64,000 nucleotides of DNA. Source: Dankookia rubra (GTDB taxonomy: Bacteria; Pseudomonadota; Alphaproteobacteria; Acetobacterales; Acetobacteraceae). The DNA lies in the NCBI RefSeq assembly GCF_004355005.1, contig NZ_SMSJ01000008.1, forward strand, positions 1 through 64,000. The letters run 5' to 3'. The stretch's first letter is position 1, and each line of letters begins with the position of its first letter. Positions 26,250 to 34,539 of the stretch are shown piece after piece. The notes under the pieces are model-generated. The model was not told the origin of the DNA, made no database searches, and worked only from the letters and a program-made list of their open reading frames with translations. Position numbers and translations under genes: made by a program.

Positions 26250-27209
26250 ATGAACCCATCCCCCCGCCTCGTCCCCCAGGCCGGACCGTCGGTCTGGACC
26301 GGTGCCGCCCTCAACCCGGCCGACTGGATGGTGCCGATCGGCGCCGAGGCGGTGGCGGAGTTGGAAGCGGCGCTGATCGCGCTGGCCGGCCGTGCCCCGG
26401 CGGGGCCAGGCGATGCCGCGCTGCCGCGCCTGGCGCCGGTGCTGCGCGAGGCGGCGGAGCGGCTGGAGCATGGCCGCGGCTTCGTGCTGCTGCGCGGCCT
26501 CGACCTCGAGCGCATCGGCGGCCCGGAGACCGAGGCGGCGCTGCTGGTGCTCGGCGTGCATCTGGGCACCGCCTTGCCGCAGGACAGGGAAGGCGCCCTG
26601 GTCGGCCGGCTGGCCGGGCCGGGCGCGGTGGTGGATGCGCCGGTTCGCTTCCATGCCGACCCGGCCGATGCCGTGGCGCTGCTCTGCCTGCGCCAGCCGG
26701 CCGTCGGCGGTCAGGTCACGCTGGTCTCGGCCCCCGCCCTGCACAATGCCCTGCTGCGGGCCGACCGCGCCGCGCTGGCCTCGCTGCATGCCGGGCTGCC
26801 GCACCGCAACGGCGGCGGAGAGGCGCTGCGCCTGCCGGTCTTCAGCACCAGCAGCGGCAGCTTCGTCGGCCGCTACGACCGCGATGCGATGTGGGAGGAG
26901 GCGCTGGAGCCGGCGCAGCAGGCGGCGCTGGCGGCGCTCGACGCGGCCGCCGCCGTTCCTGGCCAGGCGCTGTCCCTGGCACTGCATGCGGGCGACATCC
27001 TCCTCCTCAACCCGCATCTCGTCTGGAAGCAGGTGGTGACGGGGGAGGCGCCGGCGGCGGACGAGGCATCCCGCGAGCTGCTGCGGCTCTGGCTCTCGAC
27101 GCCGGGCTCGCGCGCGCTGCCGGAAAGCTTCGGCGCGGTCTTCGGCACCACCGCGGCCGGCGCGCCGCGCGGCGGGGTGGCGGCGTCCCATGGATTGGTC
27201 GGGGGCTAG
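26250..27209 (+). CDS. TauD/TfdA-like Fe(II)/2-oxoglutarate dioxygenase
   Basis: 319 residues. The double-stranded beta-helix is shown by RFHADPADAVALLCLRQP, where HAD gives the HxD iron pair, then GGQVTLVSAPALHNALL, HAGDILLLNPHLVW (distal His) and a C-terminal Arg-rich RELLRLWLS. Oxidises a small organic acid with 2-oxoglutarate and O2. AGGA at 26238-26241 favours the ATG at 26250; an in-frame ATG at 26241 would add three residues. The next gene is the racemase-like protein. Confidence 0.8.
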   Translation: MNPSPRLVPQAGPSVWTGAALNPADWMVPIGAEAVAELEAALIALAGRAPAGPGDAALPRLAPVLREAAERLEHGRGFVLLRGLDLERIGGPETEAALLVLGVHLGTALPQDREGALVGRLAGPGAVVDAPVRFHADPADAVALLCLRQPAVGGQVTLVSAPALHNALLRADRAALASLHAGLPHRNGGGEALRLPVFSTSSGSFVGRYDRDAMWEEALEPAQQAALAALDAAAAVPGQALSLALHAGDILLLNPHLVWKQVVTGEAPAADEASRELLRLWLSTPGSRALPESFGAVFGTTAAGAPRGGVAASHGLVGG

Positions 27210-27233
27210 GCTGCTGGCATGCTGGGCGGCGTT

Positions 27234-27310
27234 GCCCGGGGCGTGAATTGCCGACGGATGCACGCCCGCGACCGTCCCGGGCGGCTTCGCCCGGGGCATG
27301 GATCGGCGGA
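27234..27310 (+). repeat. Dispersed palindromic repeat related to the 39631 tandem array
   Basis: GCCCGGGGCGTGAATTGCCG (27234-27253), a spacer, then GCGACCGTCCCGGGCGGCTT and CGCCCGGGGCATGGATCGGCGG to 27310. The last ~42 bases match the repeat unit at 39631 with about seven differences, including the CCCGGG...CCCGGG hairpin. It lies between the TauD-like and racemase-like genes. Confidence 0.75.
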
Positions 27311-27361
27311 GCAACCATGGTGCCGGGCCCATGCGGGCCGGGCCTGGATGGGACGACACGG

Positions 27362-28096
27362 ATGCGCCTGCTGGTGGCGAATGCGAATACGACCGAGGCG
27401 ATCACCGAACTCTGCGCCGCCTCGGCGCGGCTGGCGGCCGGCCCGGGCACCGAGATCGTCCCCGCCACCCCGCGCTTCGGCCCGGCGGTGATCGCCACGC
27501 GGGCGGAAGGGGCCATCGCCGCGCATGGGCTGCTGTCGCTGCTGGCCGAGCACGCCGGTCAGGTCGACGGGATCCTGCTCGCGGTCTCGCACGACACCGC
27601 GCTCGAGGCGGCGCGGCAGCTGCTGCCCTGCCCGGTGGTCGGGATGACCGAGGCCGCCTGCTTCGCCGCCTGCCTGCTCGGCGGCCGCTTCGGCCTGGTG
27701 ACCATGGGCTCGGTCGATGTCTACCGCGAGCGCATCGCCCAGCACGGCCTCGCCGCGCGCCTGGCCGGGCTGCGCGGCATCGCCCTGACCCCGCAGGACG
27801 CGGTGCGCGACCCGGAAGCCGTCGCCCTGCAGATGGATGCCGCCATCGCCGAGGTGGTGTCGGAGGGCGCCGATGCGGTGGTGCTGGGCGGCGCCGCGCT
27901 GGCCGGGATGGGGCCGCGGCTGCAGCGGAACGCGCAGGTTCCGCTGCTCGACGGCATTGCCTGCGGGGTGAAGCTGCTGGAGATGCTGGTGGCGCTGAAC
28001 CCGCCGAAGCCGGCAACCGGCAGCTACGCAGCCCCGCGCGGCCGGGAGATGGTGGGGGTGGACCCGGCGTTGGCGGCGCTGCTGCGCGGCGGCTGA
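27362..28096 (+). CDS. Asp/Glu/hydantoin racemase-superfamily protein lacking the usual cysteine pair
   Basis: 244 residues. The fold markers are present (MRLLVANANTTEAITE, PVVGMTEAA, RFGLVTMGS). Hydantoin and Asp/Glu racemases use two cysteines, in a CxxDPGL-like motif and an LGCAGM-like motif. Here these positions read AVSHDTALEAA (Ser76) and LGGAALAGM (no Cys). Other Cys residues (90, 100, 104) lie elsewhere. Either a non-racemase subgroup (for example a maleate-isomerase-like or ligase role) or altered chemistry. Followed directly by a TRAP permease remnant. Confidence 0.78.
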   Translation: MRLLVANANTTEAITELCAASARLAAGPGTEIVPATPRFGPAVIATRAEGAIAAHGLLSLLAEHAGQVDGILLAVSHDTALEAARQLLPCPVVGMTEAACFAACLLGGRFGLVTMGSVDVYRERIAQHGLAARLAGLRGIALTPQDAVRDPEAVALQMDAAIAEVVSEGADAVVLGGAALAGMGPRLQRNAQVPLLDGIACGVKLLEMLVALNPPKPATGSYAAPRGREMVGVDPALAALLRGG

Positions 28097-28578
28097 CCGC
28101 CGCCGGCCGAGCGGCTGCCCCGTGCCGAGCGCTGCCGCGCGGCCGCCGAGGCCTGGCCGGCGCTGCTGGTCCTCATGCTCGTCGCCACCGGCATCCATGC
28201 CGGCTGGTTCAGCGCGCCCAAGGGCGCCGCGGTCGGCGCCGCCGCGACCCCCGTCATCCTCGGCCGCTGCATGGAAAGCATGGCGATGGTGCTGCTGGCG
28301 CTGCCCATCCCCGTGCCGCTGATGCCCTCGCCCGACCTCGGGATGGGCCGCGGCAGGTGCTGGTCTGGTTCGGCATCCCGGTGCTGGCCAGCGTCGAGGC
28401 CGGGATGATCCCGCCGCGCTTCGGCATGAACCGCTTCGTCGTCAACGCCATGGCGAGGCACGCGCCGATGCGCGAGACCTGTCGCGGCGTCGCCGGCTTC
28501 GTCGTCCCGGACGTCCCCCGCGTCGCGCCGCTGACCCTGCTGCCCTGGCTGTCGCTCTGGCTGCCGGGGTTGTGGTAG
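28097..28578 (+). pseudogene. TRAP transporter large permease (DctM) remnant
   Basis: Frame 1 reads ALLVLMLVATGIHAGWFSAP and KGAAVGAA, like the DctM segment usually written GIYxGxFTPTEAAAVGA, then CMESMAMVLLALPIPVPL. Near 28345 the frame shifts and continues LVWFGIPVLASVEAGMIPPR, FGMNRFVVNAM, and WLSLWLPGLW-stop, matching the DctM C-terminus (WFG..., TPPVGxNLFV, FPxLxxWLP). The first two thirds are absent and the space between blocks is shortened. A decayed copy; the intact dctM at 40608 is a useful comparison. Confidence 0.82.
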
Positions 28579-28618
28579 GCGGGACCCCGGACGGCGATTG
28601 GCCGGCGGGGGGACTGCG

Positions 28619-30529
28619 GTGCTGCGACGGGTTGCGGTGGGGCTCGGCATGGCCGTCGTGCTGCTGCTCGTGCTGGCCGGGGGCGGCCTGCTGCTGCTCG
28701 GCCGCGTCGACCTGGCGGGCTTCGCCGCCGCGCGGGCCGAGGCCGCGCTCGGCCGCAGGGTGACGATCGGGTCGCTGCACGTGACGCCCGGGCGCTGGCT
28801 GCGGCTCGAGGTCACCGGGCTGCGCATCGGCAACGTCGAGGGCGGCACCCGGTCCGACATGGTGGAACTGAACCGCGCCAGCGCCGAGGTCGAGCTGGCC
28901 TCCCTGCTGCAGGGCCCGCCGGTGCTGCGCGCCGTCGCGGTGGACGGGCTCACGGTGCTGCTGGAACGCACCGCCGACCGGACCCGCAACTGGCGCTTCG
29001 GCGCGCCGAAGCCGCCGCGGGAGGGGCCCGGGGACCGCTCCGGCCTGCCGACCCTGCTCGACGCCGCGCTGCGCGACAGCGAGCTGCTGTTCCGCACCAG
29101 CCGCGGGCATGTCCTGCGCACGCGCCTGCATCACGCGACGATCCGCACCGAGGACGACCAGGCACCGCTGCTGCTGCGCGCCGCCGGGACCTACAACGAC
29201 GTCCCCGTCTCGCTCGATGCGACGCTCGGGCCCACCGCCCTGCTGCGCGACGCGGCGCGGCCCTATGGGACGAGGCTGCACCTCGCCTCCGGCACCACCA
29301 CGCTGAGCTTCGACGGCACCATGACGGACCCGCTCGATGTCGACGGCGCCGACGGGCGGGCCGTGCTGCGCGCGCCGACGCCCGAGGCGATCCTGGCGCT
29401 GGCCGGGGCGTCGGAGGCCGAGCTCGACGCCTCGCTCGACCTCGAGGGACGGCTCGAGCACCGCGGGAACGTTTGGCGCCTGTCGGCCGCGAAGGGCCAG
29501 CTGGCGGGGGAGGCGGTGACGGTGCGCCTGGCGCAGTTCACCGAGGGCGGGACCGGCAGGCCGGATGCCGTCGCCGTCGATCTCGGCTTCGGCCGGCTCG
29601 ACCTGAACAGGCGGCTCGCGGCCGGCAGGCGTGCCGGTACCGCGGAAGCCGATCTGCCGCTGGCCGTCAGCGACGAGCCCGACCCGCTGCTGGCGGCGAA
29701 GCTCACCGTCGAGGATCTCGTCTATTCGAAGCTGCAGGCGCGCGACGTCGCCTTCGAGGGCTCGCTGATGCCGGGCCGGATCGCGGTGGAGAGCTTCGGC
29801 CTGACCACCAGCGGCGCGCGGGTGATCGCCTCCGGCCAGGTGGACCGCCGCGGCACGGGCGGCGCCGTCTCGGCCGAGGTGCGGCTGCAGGACGGCGAAC
29901 TCGACACCATGCGCCGCGCCTTCGGGCTGCGCGAGCTGCCGCTCTCGGGCCGGCTGAACGGCTGGGTGGCGGTGGCGGCGGAGGGCGCGACGCTCAACGC
30001 CGCCGCCTCCGGCGCGCGGGTCTCGGCGGTCGTCGCCATGCAGGGCGGCCGCATCGCGCGGGAGGTGATCGAGACCGCCTCGATCGACCTGCGCCTGCTG
30101 TTCCGCAGCGCCCAGGGCACCACGCCGGTGTCCTGCCTGCTGGGGATGCTGGACATGCGCGCCGGGGTGGGGGAGGTGGCGCCGCTCCGCATCCGCTCGG
30201 CCGAGGGCACCGTCGCCGGCACCGCCAGCTTCGACCTGAACCGCCGCCAGGTGGACCTGGTCGCCGGCAGCGTCCGCAGCACCACGGATTTCTGGGCGCT
30301 CGACATCCCGGTGCGGGTCTACGGCAGCTTCGCCTCGCCCAGCATCCGCCCGGCGCGCTGGTCGGAAGATGGCCGGGCGCGGCTGGCGGCGGCGGACGAC
30401 GTGGCGCCGCTGCCGGCCAGGCTGCGCGATTTCGCGCGGGCCAACCCCTGCTACCAGGCGGCGGCTATTCCAGCTTCGCCCCCGAGAGCTTCACCACCTC
30501 GGACCACTTCGCGTTCTCGGCGGCGATGA
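28619..30529 (+). CDS. AsmA-family envelope protein
   Basis: 636 residues from a GTG at 28619 with GGGGGGA upstream. One N-terminal membrane helix (about residues 5-30) is followed by LGRRVTIGSLHVTPGRWLRL, the AsmA N-domain, and long beta-rich repeats to a C-terminal DUF490/AsmA_2-like block. AsmA-like proteins bridge the periplasm and help move phospholipids or tune outer-membrane assembly. The last ~20 codons (Pro/Ser/Arg-rich) overlap the end of the convergent Bug gene by 65 bases and look non-native, suggesting a lost stop after NPCYQAA. Confidence 0.83.
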   Translation: MLRRVAVGLGMAVVLLLVLAGGGLLLLGRVDLAGFAAARAEAALGRRVTIGSLHVTPGRWLRLEVTGLRIGNVEGGTRSDMVELNRASAEVELASLLQGPPVLRAVAVDGLTVLLERTADRTRNWRFGAPKPPREGPGDRSGLPTLLDAALRDSELLFRTSRGHVLRTRLHHATIRTEDDQAPLLLRAAGTYNDVPVSLDATLGPTALLRDAARPYGTRLHLASGTTTLSFDGTMTDPLDVDGADGRAVLRAPTPEAILALAGASEAELDASLDLEGRLEHRGNVWRLSAAKGQLAGEAVTVRLAQFTEGGTGRPDAVAVDLGFGRLDLNRRLAAGRRAGTAEADLPLAVSDEPDPLLAAKLTVEDLVYSKLQARDVAFEGSLMPGRIAVESFGLTTSGARVIASGQVDRRGTGGAVSAEVRLQDGELDTMRRAFGLRELPLSGRLNGWVAVAAEGATLNAAASGARVSAVVAMQGGRIAREVIETASIDLRLLFRSAQGTTPVSCLLGMLDMRAGVGEVAPLRIRSAEGTVAGTASFDLNRRQVDLVAGSVRSTTDFWALDIPVRVYGSFASPSIRPARWSEDGRARLAAADDVAPLPARLRDFARANPCYQAAAIPASPPRASPPRTTSRSRRR

Positions 30530-31457
30530 AGCGGCCGAACTCCTCCGGCCCCAGCGGCCGGGGGGCGCTGCCGACCTCCTTCAGCTTCGCCTGCACCGGG
30601 GCCTCGGACAGCGCCTGCAGGGTGGCGCGGGCGATGGCCTGGATCGCCGGCTGCGGCGTCCTGGCCGGGGCCTGCAGGCCGAACCAGGCGACCGCCTCGA
30701 AGCCCTTCAGGCCGAGCGTGGCGCCGGCCTCGGCGACGGTCGGCACCTCGGGCGCGGTGAACCAGCGGTCCTTCGAGGTCACGGCCAGCAGCCGCAGCGC
30801 GCCCGACTTCAGGTGCGGCAGGTAGGCCGGCAGGTTGTCGATGGCGACCTGCAGCCGTCCCGCCAGGATCTCCGGGATGACGCCGCCGGTGCCGCGATAG
30901 GGGACGTGCTGCAGGTCGATCCCGGCGCGGTATTTCAGCAGCTCGCCGCAGAGGTGGCCGGAGGTGCCGTTGCCCGGCGTGCCGTAGTTCAGCCCGCCCG
31001 GGTCGCCCTTGGCCAGCGCGATCAGCTCGGCGAGGGTCTGCGCCGGGACGCGGGCATCGACGATGACGCCGTTCGCCACCTCGTTCACCAGGGCGACCGG
31101 CGCCAGGTCCTTCTGCGGATCGAAGGGCATTCTTGCATAAAGGTATTGGTTGATGCTGGCGGTGCCGATGGTTGCCATCAGCAGGGTATGGCCATCGGGC
31201 TCGGCCTTGGCGACGAAGTCGGCGCCGATGTTCCCGCCCGCGCCCGCGCGGTTGTCCACCACCATGGGCTGGCCGAGCAGCTCGCCCAGCCGCTCCGCCA
31301 TCACCCGCGCAGTCACGTCGGTCGCGCCGCCGGCCTGGAAGGGGACGATCAGCCGCATCGGCCGGCTGGGCCAGGGCGCATTCGGCTGCGCCCGGGCCAG
31401 GGCCGGGATGGCGAGGAGGGGGGCGGCGGCCAGCAGGGCGCGTCGGGTGGTGTTCAT
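30465..31457 (-). CDS. Bug-family receptor, tandem array member 5
   Basis: 330 residues, signal peptide MNTTRRALLAAAPLLAIPAL ending near ARA-Q. Bug core: RLIVPFQAGGATDVTAR, MVVDNRAGAGGNIGAD, LQHVPYRGTGGVIPEI and APEVPTVAEAG. Furthest downstream of five same-strand receptors; 46 bases separate it from the next. No TctAB permease nearby. The ligand loop has Q-A-G where neighbours have T-P-A-G, hinting at a different ligand. Confidence 0.93.
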   Translation of the reverse strand: MNTTRRALLAAAPLLAIPALARAQPNAPWPSRPMRLIVPFQAGGATDVTARVMAERLGELLGQPMVVDNRAGAGGNIGADFVAKAEPDGHTLLMATIGTASINQYLYARMPFDPQKDLAPVALVNEVANGVIVDARVPAQTLAELIALAKGDPGGLNYGTPGNGTSGHLCGELLKYRAGIDLQHVPYRGTGGVIPEILAGRLQVAIDNLPAYLPHLKSGALRLLAVTSKDRWFTAPEVPTVAEAGATLGLKGFEAVAWFGLQAPARTPQPAIQAIARATLQALSEAPVQAKLKEVGSAPRPLGPEEFGRFIAAENAKWSEVVKLSGAKLE

Positions 31458-31503
31458 GGGGCGGCGGGTTACGCCCCGCCCGCCATCGCCGCAAGCCGGG
31501 GGC

Positions 31504-32496
31504 TCAGTCCACCGTCGCCCCCGAAACCCGCACGACCTCGGCCCATTTGGCGATCTCGGCCCGGACGAAGGCCGCGAAAGCCTCCGGGCTGGTGCCGCCG
31601 TCCGGCGTCAGGTTGGGCGGATCGGCGCCGAGCTCGGCCAGCCGGGCGCGATAGGCCGGATCCTTCGTCCCCGCATCGATCGCCTCGCCCAGCCGGGCGA
31701 CGACCGGCGGCGGCAGCCGGGCCGGGCCCTGGACACCGAACCAGGAAGTCGCCTCGAAGCCCGGCACCGCGCCTTCCGCCACCGTCGGCACCTCCGGCAG
31801 GGCCGGGGATCGTTCGGCGCCGGTGACCGCCAGCGCCCGCAGCCTTCCGTCGCGGATATGGCCGATGCAGGAGGGGATGTTGTCGCAGCCCGCTTCCAGC
31901 CTGCCGGCGACGGCTTCCACCAGCATCGGCCCGGCGCCGCGGAAGGGCACGTGCGAGACGGCGATGCCGGTGCGAAACCGGAACAGCTCCATGGTCATGT
32001 GCGGGCTGCCGCCGCTGCCGGCCGAGCCGTAGTTCAGCATCCCCGGCTTCGCCTTCGCCAGGGCGATGAACTCGAGCAGCGTCCTCGCCGGGACCGAGGG
32101 ATGGACGAAGAGCACGTTCGGCACCCGCATCAGCAGGCCGAGCTCGACGAAATCCTCCGGCTTCACCGGCATGCGCGGGCCGAACAGCGTGTAGTTGATG
32201 CTGCCGGTGCCGACATTGGTGGCGTGCAGGGTGTAGCCGTCCGGCTCGGCCCGGGCGACCTGGTCGGCGGCGATGTTGCCGGTGGCGCCAGGGCGGTTCT
32301 CGACCGCGACGGGCTGGCCGAGGCGCGGCGCCAGCCGCTCGGCGATCAGCCTGGCGGCGATGTCGGTGGTGCCGGCGGGCGGGAAGCCGGCGACCAGGCG
32401 GATCGGCCGGCTGGGCCAGGGCGCCGGTGATTGCGCCTGGGCGCGGGCCAGGCCGGGCAGCAGGGCGGGCGCGGCGAGCAGGTGGCGGCGGCGCAT
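31504..32496 (-). CDS. Bug-family receptor, tandem array member 4
   Basis: 330 residues from ATG 32496, signal peptide MRRRHLLAAPALLPGLARAQ. Core: RLVAGFPPAGTTDIAARLIA, VAVENRPGATGNIAADQ, VSHVPFRGAGPMLVEA and GGTSPEAFAAFVRAEIAKW. Four bases after the stop of member 3, so cotranscribed. Shares GAGPMLxE, MPxKPxD and the LTPDGGxxPEAF tail with members 2 and 3, evidence of recent duplication. Confidence 0.93.
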   Translation of the reverse strand: MRRRHLLAAPALLPGLARAQAQSPAPWPSRPIRLVAGFPPAGTTDIAARLIAERLAPRLGQPVAVENRPGATGNIAADQVARAEPDGYTLHATNVGTGSINYTLFGPRMPVKPEDFVELGLLMRVPNVLFVHPSVPARTLLEFIALAKAKPGMLNYGSAGSGGSPHMTMELFRFRTGIAVSHVPFRGAGPMLVEAVAGRLEAGCDNIPSCIGHIRDGRLRALAVTGAERSPALPEVPTVAEGAVPGFEATSWFGVQGPARLPPPVVARLGEAIDAGTKDPAYRARLAELGADPPNLTPDGGTSPEAFAAFVRAEIAKWAEVVRVSGATVD

Positions 32497-32500
32497 CCGG

Positions 32501-33490
32501 CTACTCCACCTTGGCGCCGCTGCGGCGGACGACATCCGCCCAGCGGCCGCGCTCGGCCGCGAGGAAGGCCTCGAAGGCCTCCGGCGTGCTGCCGCCGTCG
32601 GGGGTGAGCCCGGGCAGGTCGGCGCCCAGTTCCGCCATGCGGTCGCGGAAGGCCGGGTCGCGGGCGACCGCATCGACCTCCCGCCCCAGCCGGGCAAGGA
32701 CCGGCTTCGGGATCGCCGCCGGGGCGAGCAGGCCGAACCAGGCCGTCGCCTCGAAGCCGGGGATGCCGGCTTCCCGCATGGTCGGGACGTCGGGCAGCAC
32801 GGCGCTGCGTTTCGCGCCGGTGGTCGCCAGGGCCCGCAGCTGCCCGTCGCGGCAGAAGGCGAGCGAGGAGGGGATGTTGTCCATCCCGACATCGACGCGC
32901 CCGGCCATCAGCTCGGTCAGCATCGGCGCGCTGCCGCGATAGGGCACATGGGTCAGCGGCGCCTTCGTCTCCAGCCCGAACAGCTCCATGCAGACATGCG
33001 GGGAGGAGCCGATGCCGGCGGTGCCGTAGTTGATCCCGCCTGGCCGCGCCTTCGCCAGCGCCACCAGCTCCGCCACCGTCCGCGCGGCCGAGCCGGGCGG
33101 CACCATCAGCACGTTGGGCACCCGGGTCAGCAGCCCGACCGCGGCGAGGTCGGCGGGACGGTAGGGCATCCGATCGCCATAGACGGCGAAGTTGATGGCG
33201 CCGGTGCCGATGGTGGTCAGCAGCAGGGTGTAGCCGTCGGGCTCGGCGCGGGCGACGAATTCGGCCCCGACATTGCCGCCGGCGCCGGGCCGGTTCTCCA
33301 CCACCACCGGCTGGCCGAGCCGGGCGCCGAGGCGCTCGGCCGCCAGCCGGCCGGTCAGGTCGGTGGTGCCGGCCGGGGTGAAGGGGATGACGAGGCGGAC
33401 CGGCCGGGCCGGCCAGGCCTCCTGCGCCCGCGCCAGGCCCGGTGCCGCGAGCAGCGGCGCGCCGAGCAGGGCACGGCGATGCAGCCTCAT
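32501..33490 (-). CDS. Bug-family receptor, tandem array member 3
   Basis: 329 residues from ATG 33490. Signal peptide to about GLARAQ. Core: RLVIPFTPAGTTDLTGRLAA, VVVENRPGAGGNVGAEFVA, LTHVPYRGSAPMLTELMAG and TPDGGSTPEAFEAFLAAE. Its start overlaps the stop of member 2 by four bases (ATGA), so translation is coupled. Confidence 0.93.
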   Translation of the reverse strand: MRLHRRALLGAPLLAAPGLARAQEAWPARPVRLVIPFTPAGTTDLTGRLAAERLGARLGQPVVVENRPGAGGNVGAEFVARAEPDGYTLLLTTIGTGAINFAVYGDRMPYRPADLAAVGLLTRVPNVLMVPPGSAARTVAELVALAKARPGGINYGTAGIGSSPHVCMELFGLETKAPLTHVPYRGSAPMLTELMAGRVDVGMDNIPSSLAFCRDGQLRALATTGAKRSAVLPDVPTMREAGIPGFEATAWFGLLAPAAIPKPVLARLGREVDAVARDPAFRDRMAELGADLPGLTPDGGSTPEAFEAFLAAERGRWADVVRRSGAKVE

Positions 33491-34488
33491 TCCGCGGTCG
33501 CCCCGGACTGCTTCACCACCTTCGCCCACTTGGCGATCTCGCTGCGGACGAAGGCGTGGAAGGCGGCCGGGGTGGTGCCGCCGTCGGGCGTCAGGCCGGG
33601 CGGCAGGCCGCCCAGGTCGGCGACCCTGGCACGGGTCTCCGGCTCCCGCATGACAGCGTCGATCTCGGCGCCGAGCCGGTCGATGATGGGCTGCGGCGTC
33701 TTCAGCGGCGCCTGGACGCCGAACCAGGCGGTGGCCTGGACGCCGGGATAGCCGGCCTCGGCGGTGGTCGGCACCTCCGGCAGGGCGGCGCTGCGGGTGG
33801 TGGAGGTGATCGCCAGGGGCCGCAGGCGGCCGTCGCGGATATGGCCGATGACGGAGGGCAGGTTGTCCACCGCCACCTCGATCCGGCCGGCGATCACCTC
33901 CTGCAGCATCGGCCCGGCGCCGCGGAAGGGCACGTGCAGCAGGTCGATGCCGGCCTCGGTCTTCAGCAGCTCGCCGGTCATGTGCAGCGAGGTGCCGATG
34001 CCGGAGCTGCCGTAGTTCAGCTTGCCCGGATTCTTCTTCGCATAGGCCACCAGCTCCTGCAGCGTCTTCACCGGCAGGTCGTTGGTGACGAAGATGAGGT
34101 TGGGCACCTGGGTCATCAGCCCGACATCGATCAGGTCGTCCGGCTTGTAGGGCATCTTGGCGCCATAGAGGCTGTAGTTGATGGCGCCGGAGGAGATGGT
34201 GCACATCAGGAAGGTGTAGCCGTCCGGGTCCACCTTCACGACGTAGTCGGACCCGACATTGCCGCCGGCGCCGGGGCGGTTCTCGATGATCATCGTCTGG
34301 CCGAGCCGCTCGCTCAGCCGCTGGGCCAGGATGCGGGCGACGATGTCGGTGGTCCCGGCCGGGGTGAAGGGGACGATCAGCCGGATGGTGCGCGTCGGCC
34401 AGGCCGCGGTCTGGGCGGCGGCGGGGCCAAGGGCGGCAGGTGTGAGCAGGCCGGCGGTGGCGGCAAGCATGGCGCGGCGGGTCAGCAT
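33487..34488 (-). CDS. Bug-family receptor, tandem array member 2
   Basis: 333 residues from ATG 34488 (an upstream ATG at 34521 would add 11 residues ahead of a good signal peptide, so it is not preferred). Core: RLIVPFTPAGTTDIVARILA, MIIENRPGAGGNVGSDYVVK, LLHVPFRGAGPMLQEVIAG and LTPDGGTTPAAFHAFVRSE. The identical PFTPAGTTD loop in members 2 and 3 predicts similar ligands. Confidence 0.93.
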   Translation of the reverse strand: MLTRRAMLAATAGLLTPAALGPAAAQTAAWPTRTIRLIVPFTPAGTTDIVARILAQRLSERLGQTMIIENRPGAGGNVGSDYVVKVDPDGYTFLMCTISSGAINYSLYGAKMPYKPDDLIDVGLMTQVPNLIFVTNDLPVKTLQELVAYAKKNPGKLNYGSSGIGTSLHMTGELLKTEAGIDLLHVPFRGAGPMLQEVIAGRIEVAVDNLPSVIGHIRDGRLRPLAITSTTRSAALPEVPTTAEAGYPGVQATAWFGVQAPLKTPQPIIDRLGAEIDAVMREPETRARVADLGGLPPGLTPDGGTTPAAFHAFVRSEIAKWAKVVKQSGATAE

Positions 34489-34539
34489 GGTCTGGTGTTT
34501 CTCCCGGGCAGTGTCAGGCATATTGGCAGACGAGGCGGT

